Assembly: GCA_944470555.2 (NCBI GenBank)
Contig: OX104129.1
Span: forward strand, 83,908,820 to 83,972,819
Length of the DNA stretch: 64,000 nucleotides
Source: Heterobilharzia americana
Lineage: Eukaryota; Platyhelminthes; Trematoda; Strigeidida; Schistosomatidae
Direction of reading: 5' to 3'
Under the pieces are notes generated by a model that was not told the DNA's origin, ran no database searches, and saw only the letters and a list, made by a program, of their open reading frames with translations. The position numbers were made by a program, and so were the translations under genes. This document shows, piece after piece, positions 1 through 10,746 of the stretch (its first letter is position 1; the number at the start of each line of letters is the position of its first letter).

Positions 1-765
1 AGATTGCACCACAGTATACCCCTGCTTTACTAGGACTTCAGTTATCTCGGCACAGATGAAGCAAGTTAAAAACTGCCGGATAAATCTTCCCTTTCCATGG
101 GGACGGCATGTATCAACGTGATACTACTGGTCATCTAAGAGAAAAATCTTACTGCTATCAAACTCCATCCAGCTAACAGTACCAAAACATCGCCCTCAGA
201 TCCCCATCACAGTGTAACATAACCTACTTTTTGTTTTACCACTATCCAACAGACCTTTCCGGTATGGATTACGACCTTTAAATCTTATTTTCATGAAGTC
301 TAAGATTTCTGAAAGCACCCACTACCATTCAGAGTATTTGGAAAGTTGAATACATTCCATGGAACCATAGTTTATATGAACTTTTTGAATCTAGTTGAAT
401 AATTCATTTAGTATATTATTAGTAGTAGAAGGTTTCTGACAATATTCTACGACTTCAAGGTGTGTACCCCTACTCAACCGATGGTTTGTAACGTTTCAAA
501 TGTTATTTTATTTTAATCATAAACCCATTATGCATGTTGGTCATTTGTTTATTTATACAAGTTGGATGTTGGTAATAGGAAAATGGTAAATTGTAACATG
601 AATTTAGTCTTTCATTTGTTTGTTAAAGTTGATTATGAGAATTGAAAATGGCTACGTCTTAAAACTGGGTTTCGGACTTAGGAAGTTTGTTCACTTGATG
701 GTGAATAGCTAAATATTGTGGATTTAAAAAAAATCTTTGGACGTACAGATCATATTTCCTCTTAT
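1..765. other. Unassigned intergenic or 3'-flanking DNA
   Basis: AT-rich sequence downstream of the protocadherin terminal exon. No open frame longer than about 60 codons, no recognisable retroelement domain and no hammerhead core were seen. It ends where the 3' tail of the long RTE copy begins. Confidence 0.5.
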
Positions 766-869
766 TATATTATTAGTCCCTTGAGTTCCTAATGGAACAT
801 ACCGTTTCAGTAGCACGTCTCCAGTGACCTCTGTTCTCTGAGATCTTTTGAACCTGGCTCCACGACAGC

Positions 870-1511
870 CTACAAGCTCGCATTTCCTCCTCGCACGATC
901 TCCTCCATGTCACCCTCAACACGGACGTCCAACTCGTCGCTTCCCATGAGGATTCCACTCGAGTACCTGGCCTGACACATGATGTACCCAGTCGGTCTTC
1001 TCAGTGTATCCCCAGCCCAATCCATCTCCACTTCCTTCCTTCTGCATATTTGTTGGGTGATAGGTTCTTGATTGGTTCGTTCCCAGAACTCCTTATTGCT
1101 TATTCTAACTATTCTGGCCATCTGATCTTCAGTATCAAGTGAGCGTAGGCAGTTGTTGATGAATATCTGTAGTTTATTGGAAATGCCTTTCGTAACGCGC
1201 CAAGTCTCTGAACCATCACACAGAAGCACTGACTTGACTAGTGTTGGTGTTAAAAATCCGGATGTTGTTCCACATGCTGAGTGGAGTGCAGTGGATCTCC
1301 ACACTGGTTTCAGCGTAATGAACCTCTGTCTTGCTTTTCCGATTCTGACTTTGACATCCTCGTCTGTGCCGTTGTCGCCTGTAGTTGAAACAGTGCTTCC
1401 TAGATAGGTGAAGAAGGCTACTTCCTTTAAGTTCCTCCCGTTGATGGTGATTAGAGTTTGTTGTTGTTGTTGGTGCGGTATCTTCATCATCCCTGTCTTC
1501 TCTATATTCAC
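870..1511 (-). pseudogene. RTE C-terminal region (after the RT domain)
   Basis: An open frame of about 213 residues covers the region downstream of the polymerase: a glutamine run (HQQQQQTLITINGRNLKEVA), then TYLGSTVST, the LLCDGSETWRVTK block and the RRPTGYIMCQARYSSG block. The same blocks recur in almost every RTE fragment in the window, so this is the retroelement and not a host gene. Its function is the poorly understood C-terminal part of RTE polymerases. The upstream stop shows it is no longer joined to the RT domain. Confidence 0.85.
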
Positions 1512-1512
1512 T

Positions 1513-2678
1513 TCAAGTCCCGTCTTCGCTGCCTACCTCTTCTGTCAACTTTTTAGTTTCCGCATGTAGATGTTCAAGTTTGTGTGACATCAGGCACAAG
1601 TCATCCTTGGCAAAATCCAGATAATCTAGGTTGTTTTCCGCAGTCCAGCCAGCGTATCCCCCTCTTCTCGCTCCCCACTGTTTGCTGCATGATCCAGTCC
1701 TGTTGACCACAATCAGGAATATCATGGGGGATAGTAGACAACCTTGTTTCACTCCTGTCTTCACTTCAAAAGCGTCACTGAGCATCCCATTGTGAATTAC
1801 TTGGCATGTAGCATCTTCGTATAGTTGTTGAATGAGGCGGATGAAGGTTTGCGGTACTCCGTAGTAATGAAGCAGTTTCCAAATTACTTCTTGGTCGACG
1901 CTGTCAAAGGCCTTCTCAAAGTCGATGAAGTTGAGGTGGAGAGGTGATTGTCATTCTATGCTCTGTTCTATGATGATACGAAGCGTTGCAATTTGGTCTG
2001 CACATGAATTGTACTTCCTGAATCCAGCCAGCCTGTTTCGGTCGTAGTTTTGAATCCAGTGCATCCTTAAGCCCCTCCAGGGTAGTGCGGCTTAATATTT
2101 TGCTTGCTCTAGGTGGACAGGAGAGTGATTCCGCGCCAGTTCCTGCATGCACTGAGGTCTCCCTTCTTCACAACTTTGACAAGGTAACGCTTCTTCCAAT
2201 CGTCAGGTACCTTCTCTTACTTCCACACCTTCTGCAATAGTGGTATGAGCATGGCCGCTGTTGTCTCTGCATCTGTTTTCAGTGCTTCTGGTGGGATCCC
2301 ATCTGGTCCTGCTGCTTTCCCGCATTTCAGTAGCTGTATGGCGTTCAGGACTTCCACTTTTGTTGGAGGATTTATGTTCACTTGTAGTTCAGCGGCTGCA
2401 GGTGGTATTTCTGGACGAAGTGCAGGTGGTGGTGGTGGTCGATTCAAGAGCTTTTTCAAGTGGTCGACCCATCGTTTCCTCTGTTTCTCTTCTTTCCTAA
2501 TCAAATTTCCTTCTTCATCTTTTATTGGTTTCATCTGTGCTGGTCTCTTCCCTGATAGCAACCTGGTTATTTGATACAATGTTGTCAGGTCTCTGTTTCT
2601 CCCACCTGCAGCCTGTTCTGCTTCACTTGCCAGTGTCTCGTAGAAGTGTCTTTTGTCTTTCCGTGCACTCTTCTTCAC
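1513..2678 (-). pseudogene. RTE reverse transcriptase domain, frameshifted
   Basis: Three open segments together cover the polymerase. 2,678-2,217 contains KCGKAAGPDGIPPEALK, the typical motif 1-2 region of LINE reverse transcriptases. 2,152-1,916 carries the ERLKDALDSKLRPKQAG segment. 1,785-1,513 carries GVKQGCLLSP (motif B) followed by the catalytic region LDFAKDDLCLMSH. The catalytic motif reads F-A-K-D-D, one residue longer than the canonical F/Y-x-D-D. Frameshifts between the segments make this a dead gene. Confidence 0.88.
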
Positions 2679-3164
2679 CTCTTTGTCCAGTGTTTTCTAC
2701 ATTGTGCTCAGTTCATCTTGTCGTTGAGCAACCTTGCACTGGTTTATCTTCTGCTTCACCATCTTCCTCTCCTCTATCAACTTCCAGGTATCTGTCGAGA
2801 TCCATTCCTTGTCTTCTTTCTTCTTCCTTCCTAATACTGTTGTGCAGGTTTCTTTCCACATAGCTTTCAAAGACTTCCAGTGTTCTTCCACACACGTTTC
2901 TTCAGGGATGTTCCTCGATATCTCCCATTTTGTCTTGATGGCTGCCTTGAAGATCTCCTTTGTAGTTTCATCCTTCAGTTTCCGAGTGTTGTACTTGAAC
3001 TGCGGTCTATCACCAGCTTCCTTGAAGGCTTTTAGCTTGATTTCGAAGGTTCCTTGCACTAGGTAGTGGTCTGAACCTACATCTGCTCCTCTTCTTTACT
3101 TTTGTGTCAAGTAGGCTGACTGTGTCTCCATTTTCTTGAGATTGAGATAAAGTCGATTTGATTT

Positions 3165-3877
3165 TTAGTGTGTCCTGGTGTCTTGTGAAATGCATGTCGC
3201 TGCCTTGTGGATATCCTTGTGTTTGAACACACTGCCTCCAATCACCAAATCGTTGAATGCGCAGAATTCTGCAAACAATTCTCCATTCTCGTTCATCACC
3301 TCACCGAGCGATTCTCGACCCATGGTTAGTTCTCTTCCTGTGTTGTCCCCTCCCAGTTTGGCATTCATGTCGCCCATTTGAATTTTGATATGGCCGACTG
3401 AGGCTTTGTCCAGTGTTGATTTCAGTTGTCTGTAGAATTCCTCCTTTTTCTCTTCATCTGCATTATTTGTAGGTGCATAGAATTGTATGATTGTGACCTT
3501 CCTTCCTTCTGAGTTGAATCTTGCTGTTATGTTCCTGTAGGAGGAGATTGGTTCCCACTGCATGAGAGAGTGCCTTCGATGTTGTGGGGGACATAATGAT
3601 AGCCACTCCGAAACTCAGTGTGCTCGTGGTTGTCGTCTGGGTGACCGGAGTAGATTATTGATTCTCCGGTTGACAGTTTGGAGAGTCCACTCCCATTCCA
3701 TCTGCTTTCGCAAATCCCAAGCACTTCGATGTTATACCTTCTCATCTCCCTTGCAATCTGGGCTGCCTTACTGGGTTCAAACATCGTACGGACATTCCAT
3801 GTCCCCACGTTTACTTTCGCTTTCATCGAGAGAAGACACATCGGCCAATCGGCTTCCCGGAGGCAGGCTTTCACCAA
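3165..3877 (-). pseudogene. RTE endonuclease domain, broken
   Basis: Two overlapping frames encode an exonuclease-endonuclease-phosphatase (APE-type) domain. 3,877-3,527 shows the N-terminal GTWNVRTM motif and the GICESRWNGSG motif with the metal-binding glutamate. 3,563-3,165 shows MGDMNAKLGGDN with the catalytic Asp-Asn pair. The C-terminal S-D-H block, expected after VIGGSVFKHKDIHKA, is not readable. The frame change near 3,550 and loss of the last motif indicate inactivity. In RTE elements this domain nicks target DNA for target-primed reverse transcription. Confidence 0.85.
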
Positions 3878-4076
3878 CTGGCGTCATTTCGCCTCTCCGA
3901 TTCCAGCGAGGAATAAGTTTGTTTTCATTTTCTATATTTTGTTTGTGCTTTGAAGTTTGCTTAGCGGTTATATTTGTTTTACGGGGTAGGGTTGCTAGCC
4001 CTATGCCCAACCTTCCCTCTTTAGCCGGGCTTAGGACCGGCTAGTAACTAGTGGACTAGTTAACCAGGCGAGGTTA

Positions 4077-4215
4077 CTTCTTGTGCGATAGGTATGGTCT
4101 TTAGTATAATTGTTTTTATATGATACCGTCGTTGGTTGAACCAAATTGATCGGTGTCTATGAGCATATGGAATCCTGTGCGAATGCACCGATATTGCCAG
4201 CGTTCTAATTATGTT
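4077..4215 (-). mobile_element. 3' tail fragment of hammerhead SINE family A
   Basis: The minus strand matches the tail shared with 17,790-17,885, 47,580-47,680 and 58,880-58,985: a CAATATCG segment, a GATCAATTTGG segment and ACGACGGTATCATATAAAAA. It runs directly into the short CACAAGAAGT sequence that opens the head of another unit, as in the 58.7-kb copy. The ribozyme part is missing. It abuts the 5' end of the long RTE copy. Confidence 0.65.
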
Positions 4216-4539
4216 ATAGATGGATCGTGGCCTTGTCCTTTTTACGAAACTGAATAAGATAATTCATTTATTTATTTATTTGATTGCAATTCTCATCGAT
4301 AAGTAATCTACTGTCAAACCAGTTATCATAGCTGATATAATTGCATATTCTCAGGTGAAACTGCTTCATATCATATAATTCATCAAATTATTCACATTGC
4401 TTTCTACTTGTTCACCGTGGAGATATTCTGCTGTGCTGAAATAAGTAGTATAATTTTATAGTCATCTTCTTTGAGTAGCTTAGTTGATCAGTCTAGTGTA
4501 ACCCTAGTAAACATCACTACGGGTAGAATCCCTGCAAAC

Positions 4540-5345
4540 TCTACTATTGCAAATAAAAAGTGGATTACAACCAGATGATTCCTTTTAGCAGTCAGATACC
4601 GGAACCAAGAAAAAAGACTTCAGAAATCACTTCACAACTTCACAATGGAAGAGGAGAAAAATGACAGTATCCCACTTCTTGATGTTCTACTGGTAAGAAG
4701 GTTATATGGAACTCTGAAACGAAGTGGATATAGGAAACCAACATCAAAAAGTCAATACGCCCACTTCTTTAGTGCAGTTTGCCTCCAATACAAAAGGAAT
4801 CTGGTAAAATGTCCAGCATACCAAGTCACAACTATTGGTTCAGATGATGCAATAGAGGAAGAGTTCGCCACCATCTATGATCTGCTTTGTAGGAATGGCT
4901 ATCCAGCCAAGTTTATTACTAAGCATATGAATATTACAAGGGTTAAGACACGAATGTCAACATCTTCTAAGAAGCAAATCTTCTTGAAGCTGAAATACAC
5001 GAGTAACATTGCCAATGAGATTAATAAACAAGGAGCTCATAAAAGGAGTCTTGCATAAACCAGTCGATAAATTATATTCCATCTTCTACAATCACACGAT
5101 TCAAAGTGCGAGAAATAAAGACAACCTGCTTGATTCTGCCATTTTCATGTGGATTTATCAATTCAACTGCTACTGTGGATCTAGTTATACTGGGGGTACA
5201 ATGAGGCAGTTTTATCGTCGAACTATTGATCACCACTTATCATGGTTGAGAAAGGGACAAATTAGAATAATAAAGAACTCCATACTTGCACACCTAGTTG
5301 ATATAGGACATCAAAGGGGTTACTACAAACGTTTTTAAAATTGTT
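4540..5345 (+). mobile_element. Penelope-like element fragment (RT end plus GIY-YIG)
   Basis: Two overlapping frames, 4,645-5,058 and 5,009-5,338, give the end of a PLE polymerase and its endonuclease domain. The first has MEEEKNDSIPLLDVLLVRR, the conserved TMEEE...PLLDV block after the catalytic site, then LLCRNGYPAKFITK. The second has IYQFNCYCGSSYTGG and ILAHLVDIGH, resembling the Cys-rich GIY-YIG-like domain of PLEs. The frame shift near 5,030 inactivates it. The family resembles the copy at 18.4 kb rather than the one at 40 kb. Confidence 0.8.
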
Positions 5346-5654
5346 CAACAGATTCCACTTGATTTACCACATGGATTACTCACTCGTTTACTTTACATAA
5401 CAGAGGCGATTGCAATCCACATTTACAAATAAATCCAACCTTTGTATTCCAAAGATGTTTGTTCAATCAATTTCATCATTACCATGGCCGTCAACTTCTA
5501 GGATTACTCGCTTCACCTCATCTCCTTCTTGTTTTTATCATCATTACGTAATCAATAACTGGGAATGACTAAATACTCATCAAAAATCGCTCCATTTACT
5601 TAAGAATAATCTGCTTCATATTATCAATTTTTAATTACTCTGTTGATGATTTGA
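5346..5654. other. Unassigned intron-scale spacer
   Basis: About 310 bases of AT-rich sequence between a PLE fragment and an RTE fragment. No coding potential, ribozyme core or named repeat was seen. Confidence 0.4.
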
Positions 5655-6325
5655 AACTTAAAGGAAGTAGTCTCTTTCACTTACCTAGGCAGCATCGTCT
5701 CAACTACAGGCGGCACAGACGAGGATGTCAAAGTCAGAATCGGAAAAGCAAGACAGGCGTTCGTTAACCTGAAACCAGTGTGGAGATCCACTGCACTCCA
5801 CTCAGCATGAAGTGTGAACAACATCCCGATTTCAACACCAAGGTGAGTCAAGTCAGTGCTTCTGTATGGCTCAGAAACTTGGCGTGCCACGAAAAGCATT
5901 TCCAACAAACTACAGATATTCATCAACAACTGCCACCTACGCTCACTCGATACTGAAGATCAGATGACCAGAATAGTAGGAATAAGCAACAAGGAACTCA
6001 ATGTGGCTGGCAACGGACCAAGCAAGAAGCTATCGCTGAACAAATATGCATTGGAAGGAAGTGGAGATGGATTGGACATACACTGAGAAGGCCAACTGGG
6101 GACATCACGTCCTAGGCGAGGTACTCGGGTGGAATCTTAAAGGGAAACGCCTAGTTAGGTGCCTAAATCGAGAGTGACATGGAAGAGATGATGTGAAGAA
6201 GAAATGAAAGCTTGTGAGCAGTGGTGGAGCCAGGTTTTGAAGACTGACAAGAAGAGAGTGGAATGGACGCGTGTTACGGAAACCCGATGTTTCACTAGGA
6301 ACCCAAGGGAAAATAAATAAATCAT
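5655..6325 (+). mobile_element. 5'-truncated RTE fragment
   Basis: Begins within the KEVVSFTYLGS block (AACTTAAAGGAAGTAGTCTC) and runs to the common 3' end (TTTCACTAGGAACCCAAGGG) with an AAATAAATAAAT tail. It carries the LLYGSETWRATK and LRSLDTEDQMTRIVGISNKE blocks in 5,856-6,086 and is broken by stops. No clear target-site duplication was found. Confidence 0.85.
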
Positions 6326-6718
6326 AGTAAATTATAACAATGACATCAGAGATTACCGGTCGCAAGTGTGTTTAGGCAGCAAAATGCAAAATACTCTTCA
6401 TAGTTTTATGGAACAAGTCCATTAACCTAACGTCTCCAACAAATAAACATTCAATAAGTTATTGAACTTTATGACAGGATGACAAATCCTCCGAATTATT
6501 TTATCCATCAGACTGAAAAAACAAGAATTTTACACAATGTTGACTTGTGCAACAAGTTGACCAATTGGATATCTAAGCTGTGAACTACATAGTATAAGTA
6601 TTTTTGAAAAGATTGAAGGAAAATCCATCAAAATGCTGTTAATAATCTATGCACAGGTGAACACCATTTTCGGATACGGGGGTTCGAACAAACTGTTTAT
6701 CGTTTTGCAACTGATAAT
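6326..6718. other. Unassigned spacer
   Basis: AT-rich sequence between two RTE fragments. No supported feature. Confidence 0.4.
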
Positions 6719-6727
6719 CATTGAACT

Positions 6728-7691
6728 AACCCATGATATTCCTGATTGTAGTGGACTGGATCATGTGACAAACTGTTAGGAGCGAGAAGAGGGGGATACG
6801 CTGGGCTGAGAAAAAGATTTGTATTTCGCCGACGATGATTTGTGTCTGATGTAACACAAACCCGAAGATCTACAGATGAAAACTAACAATTTGACAAAAG
6901 AGGCAGGCAGTGAAGACAAGACTTCAAGTGAACGTAGAGAAGACAGAAGTAGGGGTGATGAAGATACCCAACCAACAACAGCATCAACAAGAGGCACCAG
7001 TCACCATAAACGGAAGAAACTTAATGGAAGTAGCCTCTTTTACATGCCACTTACCTAGAAAAGGCAGCATCGTTTCAACTACAGGTGGCGGCACAGACAA
7101 GGACGTCAAGGCCAGAATGGAAAAGACAGCAAGATAGGCGTTCAACAATCTGAAACCAATGTGAAGATCTTCTGCACTCAGCAAAAAGAACAAGATGCGG
7201 ATTTTCAATACCAACGTCAAGTCAGTGCTTCTGTATGGCTCAGAGACTTGGCGCGTTACGGAAAGGATTTCCAACAAACTACAGATGTTCATCAACAGCT
7301 GCCGCCTACGCTGGCTTGCTACTGAAGCTCAGATGGCCAGAATAGTAAGAAAAAACAACAAGGAACTCTGAGAAGGAACAAACAACCAAGAAGCTATCGC
7401 TGAACAAATATGCATTGGAAGGAAGTGGAGATGGATTGGGAATATACTGAGAAGGCTGATTGGGGACATCACTCGCCAGGCTAGGTACTCGAATGGAACT
7501 CAGATGGGAAGCGACGAGTTGGGCTTTGGAGGTGAGGGTGATATGGAGGAGATCATGGGAGGAAGAAATGAAAGGTTGTGGACTGTTGTGGCGCCAGGTT
7601 GGAAAGATTGCAGAGAAGAGGGTGGGATGGAGACGTTCTACTGAAGCCGTATATTCCACTAGGAACCGGTGGGACAAATAATAATATTAAC
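6728..7691 (+). mobile_element. 5'-truncated RTE insertion with target-site duplication
   Basis: Starts inside motif B of the polymerase (CCATGATATTCCTGATTG) and ends with the GGGACAAATAATAATATTAA tail. It is flanked by a 9-bp direct repeat, CATTGAACT, at 6,719-6,727 and 7,692-7,700, which fits target-primed integration. The catalytic region near 6,825 reads Y-F-A-D-D-D-L-C-L, with an extra Asp compared with F-A-D-D. Stops and frame changes make it non-coding. Confidence 0.88.
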
Positions 7692-7700
7692 CATTGAACT

Positions 7701-8579
7701 CCTGACTTAGAAACTGGGTCATTTTAGCTATAGACATCATTCTATTATTGAAAATAACACTAAATATGAGGCTTAGTCCTCGCCTGATTACATGCCTCAT
7801 CAAAATTGGTGTATCTGAGTACATTCTGAACGAAGTTACTCATTAGTTATCTGAATAACCTTTACAAACACGCATAATTGAGGAATTTTTTTTGATAGTT
7901 CGAATGAATCATTCATTATATTACCAATTCGTTTTTTTTCTTTTCGTTACCATCATTACTGAAAGTAGCAAACGTGATCAATAAGTCAACAAACATTTTG
8001 GTAGACAACATTTTATTGATTTTTTTTTATGTTACTTAAATGTTTCTAGTGAGTAGTATGATCAGCGGTAAAATTTAATACTCATGCAAAGTGTTTAATT
8101 ACACTGGTTTATCATATTTATAGGTTAATGAATAAAAGCCAGTGATTAAAAGTCAATTGACCTTGACTGTTCAAAATTCACTAGCGTTTGGATGTGTCTG
8201 TGTGTGTGTTTTAATTGATTCGTAGAGATGGAAGAGAAGAATATAGAGATTTACGTGAACTTTCAATGTTCATTAGGGACAAAACTCATTACTGTTATTA
8301 CCTTTATTATTACTATTTAGTTAGGTAGTGATGGTAGTGAAAACCAAAAAAAAAGCATAGGAAAGGAGTTGAAAGGATGAAAACGTTTGCTGATAGTTGA
8401 TAAAGGACAACTAATTCTTTGGAAATATTCAATAACTTGAGATGTTATGCTCATGTCTCACTATTGTAAAGACTACCGATAAGAATTTCAAAACGATGTT
8501 TATCTGAGCAAACATTGTGTTACAGATAGAACAACAATTAAATGTTTGTATATGTTACCTTGAAAAGAATACTATAAAA
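7701..8579. other. Unassigned AT-rich spacer
   Basis: Contains homopolymer T runs and a short TG run near 8,200. No coding or retroelement signature was seen. Confidence 0.4.
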
Positions 8580-8700
8580 CAAGGAGTAGTACCCTATCCA
8601 GGTTTCGTACTTGTAAGCACTCGTCAGCAATCATGACGAAACTCATGTTCTACGTAAGATTCGAACCTGCTTCACACAGTGTTATAATCAGTGATAAGTC
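8580..8700 (-). mobile_element. Possible third hammerhead SINE (family C)
   Basis: On the minus strand a tRNA-like B box (GGTTCGAATCTTACG, about 8,665-8,651) is followed some 25 bases later by a hammerhead-like core. This order matches families A and B, but the sequence differs from both. A degenerate relative may lie at 9,280-9,330 (minus). Confidence 0.45.
8598..8640 (-). ncRNA. Hammerhead-like motif, incomplete
   Basis: CTGACGA (8,627-8,621) and GAAA (8,606-8,603) are separated by a 14-base stem II, GTGCTTACAAGTAC, which can form five pairs. No good stem I partner follows the GAAA box, so self-cleavage is doubtful. Both core boxes and stem II are seen; activity is not inferred. Confidence 0.45.
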
Positions 8701-8816
8701 GTGACTAACATCATATAAGAATGGCTTACATACATTGACTTGAGCGAAACCAGTTTGATTTTCTTTAGTCCTGAGTGCAGACCGAATTCTATCGATCATA
8801 TTTTCAGTATGGTAAC

Positions 8817-9262
8817 CGACGAGTTATGAAAGGCATTTCCAACAAACTACAGATATTCATCAACAACTGCCACCTACGCTCACTCGATACTGAAGATCAG
8901 ATGACCAGAATAGTAGGAATAAGCAACAAGCAACTCTGACTGGCTGGACAATGAACTAACCAAGAAGCTATCACTGAACAAATATGTATTGGAAGGAAGT
9001 GGAGATGGATTGGACATACGCTGAGAAGGCCGACCTGGGATATCAGGCGCCATGCCAGGTACTCGAGTGGAACTCAGATGGGAAGCAACGAGTTTGGCTT
9101 TGGAGGTGAGGGTAACATGGAGGAGATTATGTGAGAAAGAAATGAAGGCTTGTGGGCAGTCGTGGAGCTACGTTCAAGAGATTACAGAGAACAGAGAGGA
9201 ATGGAGACGTGCTACTGAAGCGGTACTTTCAACTAGGAACCTAGGGGACAAATAATGATAGT
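8817..9262 (+). mobile_element. 5'-truncated RTE fragment
   Basis: Starts at ATGAAAGGCATTTCCAACAA, in the C-terminal region, and ends at GGGGACAAATAATGATAG. A short TAACCG repeat on both sides (near 8,810 and 9,270) could be a target-site duplication but is too short to rely on. The coding sequence is broken. Confidence 0.8.
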
Positions 9263-9274
9263 AAAAATAACCGG

Positions 9275-9560
9275 TAGGAAACCCAACCTCCATACTTGTT
9301 GGCACTTATCAGCAAGGCTTATCACATTGTCAACTGGATCGAATTGATCGACTACTGTTGGGATATAAGCTCTCACATCAATGCACAGATATTGTGAACA
9401 TTCTAAATTTTGATGTTATTATTGGTTGGTGGGTAGCAGTGGAATTCAAGGTGTGCTTTTCGTCATATGTGATACTCATCAAGTGAATTCATTTTCCTCC
9501 CAGTGTGCGATTCTCTCTCAGTGGTAGTACCGTTAGCGAATACTAATTGACCACTGTATC
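9275..9560 (-). mobile_element. Degenerate hammerhead SINE, family A
   Basis: Minus-strand copy with the ribozyme region at 9,488-9,442 and the family tail (GGCACTGCTA-like end, then the GATCAATTCGATCC segment) running toward 9,345. The 9,280-9,330 part may belong to another decayed SINE. Several substitutions separate it from the 58.6-kb copy. Confidence 0.55.
9442..9488 (-). ncRNA. Degenerate family A hammerhead ribozyme
   Basis: The core reads TTGATGA (9,482-9,476) instead of CTGATGA, with GAAA at 9,461-9,458 and a 14-base stem II between them. The downstream sequence AGCACACCTTGAATTCC keeps the family pattern, but the stem III palindrome is lost. Probably inactive. Confidence 0.5.
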
Positions 9561-9790
9561 AATCTCGTAGACAGAATTTATCAGTCAAACCATTCTAGTC
9601 TAACTGAACATCATGATTATTGTTCTAGAGGACAATAACCCCCACTAATGATAATATTCAATGGATTCAATACTGATAAGTAATTACTTGATTAGAAGAA
9701 TCAAAAATTTTCATATAGAAATTTTATTTAGAGAAAATGTAACATAATAACTTGTTGTTTACGTTGATAAAGTTTTCTATACGATTCTGA

Positions 9791-9796
9791 TTTATT
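9791..9796 (-). promoter_or_regulatory. Candidate polyadenylation signal of the protocadherin gene
   Basis: A canonical AATAAA on the minus strand lies about 125 bases after the stop codon of the terminal exon, in AT-rich 3' UTR-like sequence. The position fits, but hexamers are frequent at this base composition. Confidence 0.45.
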
Positions 9797-9920
9797 CATA
9801 TGTGCCAATGTGGATAGATATGTGAATGAGAGTGAACTAGAGAATATTTCAATGTATACAAGTGTTTGTTTAAACTTTGAATAATTAGTCAGTAATAAGA
9901 TTTGCATTAATTTGATTCAT

Positions 9921-10435
9921 TTAAACAAAATCAGTTGGAATCATTGAATTATTCTCATCATGTAAACAATATTGTTCATTACCTTGGCTGATAATTTTAG
10001 TATTACTACTACTACTACTAACTGTATTATTAGTAGTATATGTTGTAGCACATTTACATTTTGTATAATCTATTCGTTTATCTACTAAATTAATAGGATT
10101 TATAGGTGCTACTGATTGATAATGATGATTGAAATTTTCAGGTAATCGATTTATCTTGTCTATTATTGATTTTTCAGGTGAAGTATAATCTTCGTCTTCT
10201 TCTTCTTCATGTTCTTCACATGTAGTAGAGTTTAAAAAGGTTGTATATGTATTGGGATTTACTAATTGATTAGCTTTTTCAAGGTTGTTTAGGTCAATTT
10301 TTGTATAATTTAAAGTTTTTGACACTGTTGGCATATAATCTGAGTTTACATTCATTTGTTTATGTTTTATTGTTTGTATAATTGGTTGAAATGATGATTG
10401 AATTGGTTTCATTTGAAGAATTGGCATACATTCGG
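9921..10435 (-). CDS. Protocadherin-like gene, terminal coding exon
   Basis: Encodes the C-terminal 170 residues of the cytoplasmic tail and ends in TAA at 9,923-9,921. The splice acceptor is TTGTTGTCTTAG before 10,435. The first two bases (CC) complete a codon with the single G that ends the 14.2-kb exon, giving Ala and the reading A-E-C-M-P-I-L-Q-M-K. The tail is hydrophilic and has an acidic stretch (CEEHEEEEDEDY), a serine run and no folded domain I recognise. No catenin-binding motif is apparent, as expected for a protocadherin rather than a classical cadherin. Phase agreement with the upstream exon is the strongest evidence. Confidence 0.85.
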
Positions 10436-10625
10436 CTAAGACAACAAGAAAATCAAGAATATGAAATAATTAAATTTTGAGGGGGTTGTAGAGATTTGGA
10501 AATATTTCAAGTTGTTATTCATCGAAGACTGAGGACAAATACTCAACGATGACATTGGGTGGCGGTTTGCGCTATATCGTGAGCTAACAGAAGTTGGAAA
10601 TATGGAGCATTGGATTCTGACCCAG

Positions 10626-10679
10626 TGGCTCAATGGTAACGCGCTGGCCGTGGAACCTGAAGGTCGCGGGTTCGGTCCC
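10626..10679 (+). promoter_or_regulatory. tRNA-like internal RNA polymerase III promoter of SINE family B
   Basis: The A box TGGCTCAATGG (10,626-10,636) fits the TRGYNNARNNG consensus at every position. The B box GGTTCGGTCCC (10,669-10,679) differs from GGTTCGANNCC at one position. The 43-base spacing is typical of tRNA genes. The surrounding sequence does not fold as a functional tRNA, so I read it as a tRNA-derived SINE promoter. Confidence 0.75.
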
Positions 10680-10700
10680 TGCTGGTGGGGTCGTGGGTGC

Positions 10701-10746
10701 GCACTGCTGAGGAGTCCCATACTAGGACGAAACAGCTGTCCAGTGC
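10701..10746 (+). ncRNA. Complete hammerhead ribozyme, SINE family B
   Basis: All parts of a type I hammerhead are present. Stem I is GCACTG (10,701-10,706) with CAGTGC (10,741-10,746). The core CTGAGGA spans 10,707-10,713. Stem II is GTCC/GGAC within 10,714-10,728, followed by GAAA at 10,729-10,732. Stem III is the eight-base palindrome ACAGCTGT (10,732-10,739), and predicted cleavage is after C10,740. The palindromic stem III is too short for a good hairpin and could pair between two molecules, as known for other hammerheads with tiny stem III. Confidence 0.85.

Larger units (their letters stand above)
766..4075 (-). mobile_element. Near full-length RTE-clade LINE, inactivated
   Basis: Read on the minus strand: a 5' leader (about 4,075-3,880), apurinic-type endonuclease (3,877-3,165), linker (3,059-2,697), reverse transcriptase (2,678-1,513) and C-terminal region (1,511-870), ending in a short 3' UTR and an ACTAATAATATAATAA tail at about 766. 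This order and a length near 3.3 kb fit the single-ORF RTE clade. The frame is broken at least five times (near 3,550, 3,170, 3,060, 2,690 and 2,180), so it cannot make a complete protein. It is the reference for the truncated copies elsewhere in the window. No convincing target-site duplication was found. Its 5' end abuts a SINE fragment. The family name (SR2-like or another schistosome RTE) is not certain. Confidence 0.9.

Noticed and set aside
2245..4044. Several plus-strand frames over the long RTE copy
   Set aside because: They are antisense to the endonuclease and polymerase frames and show no domain.
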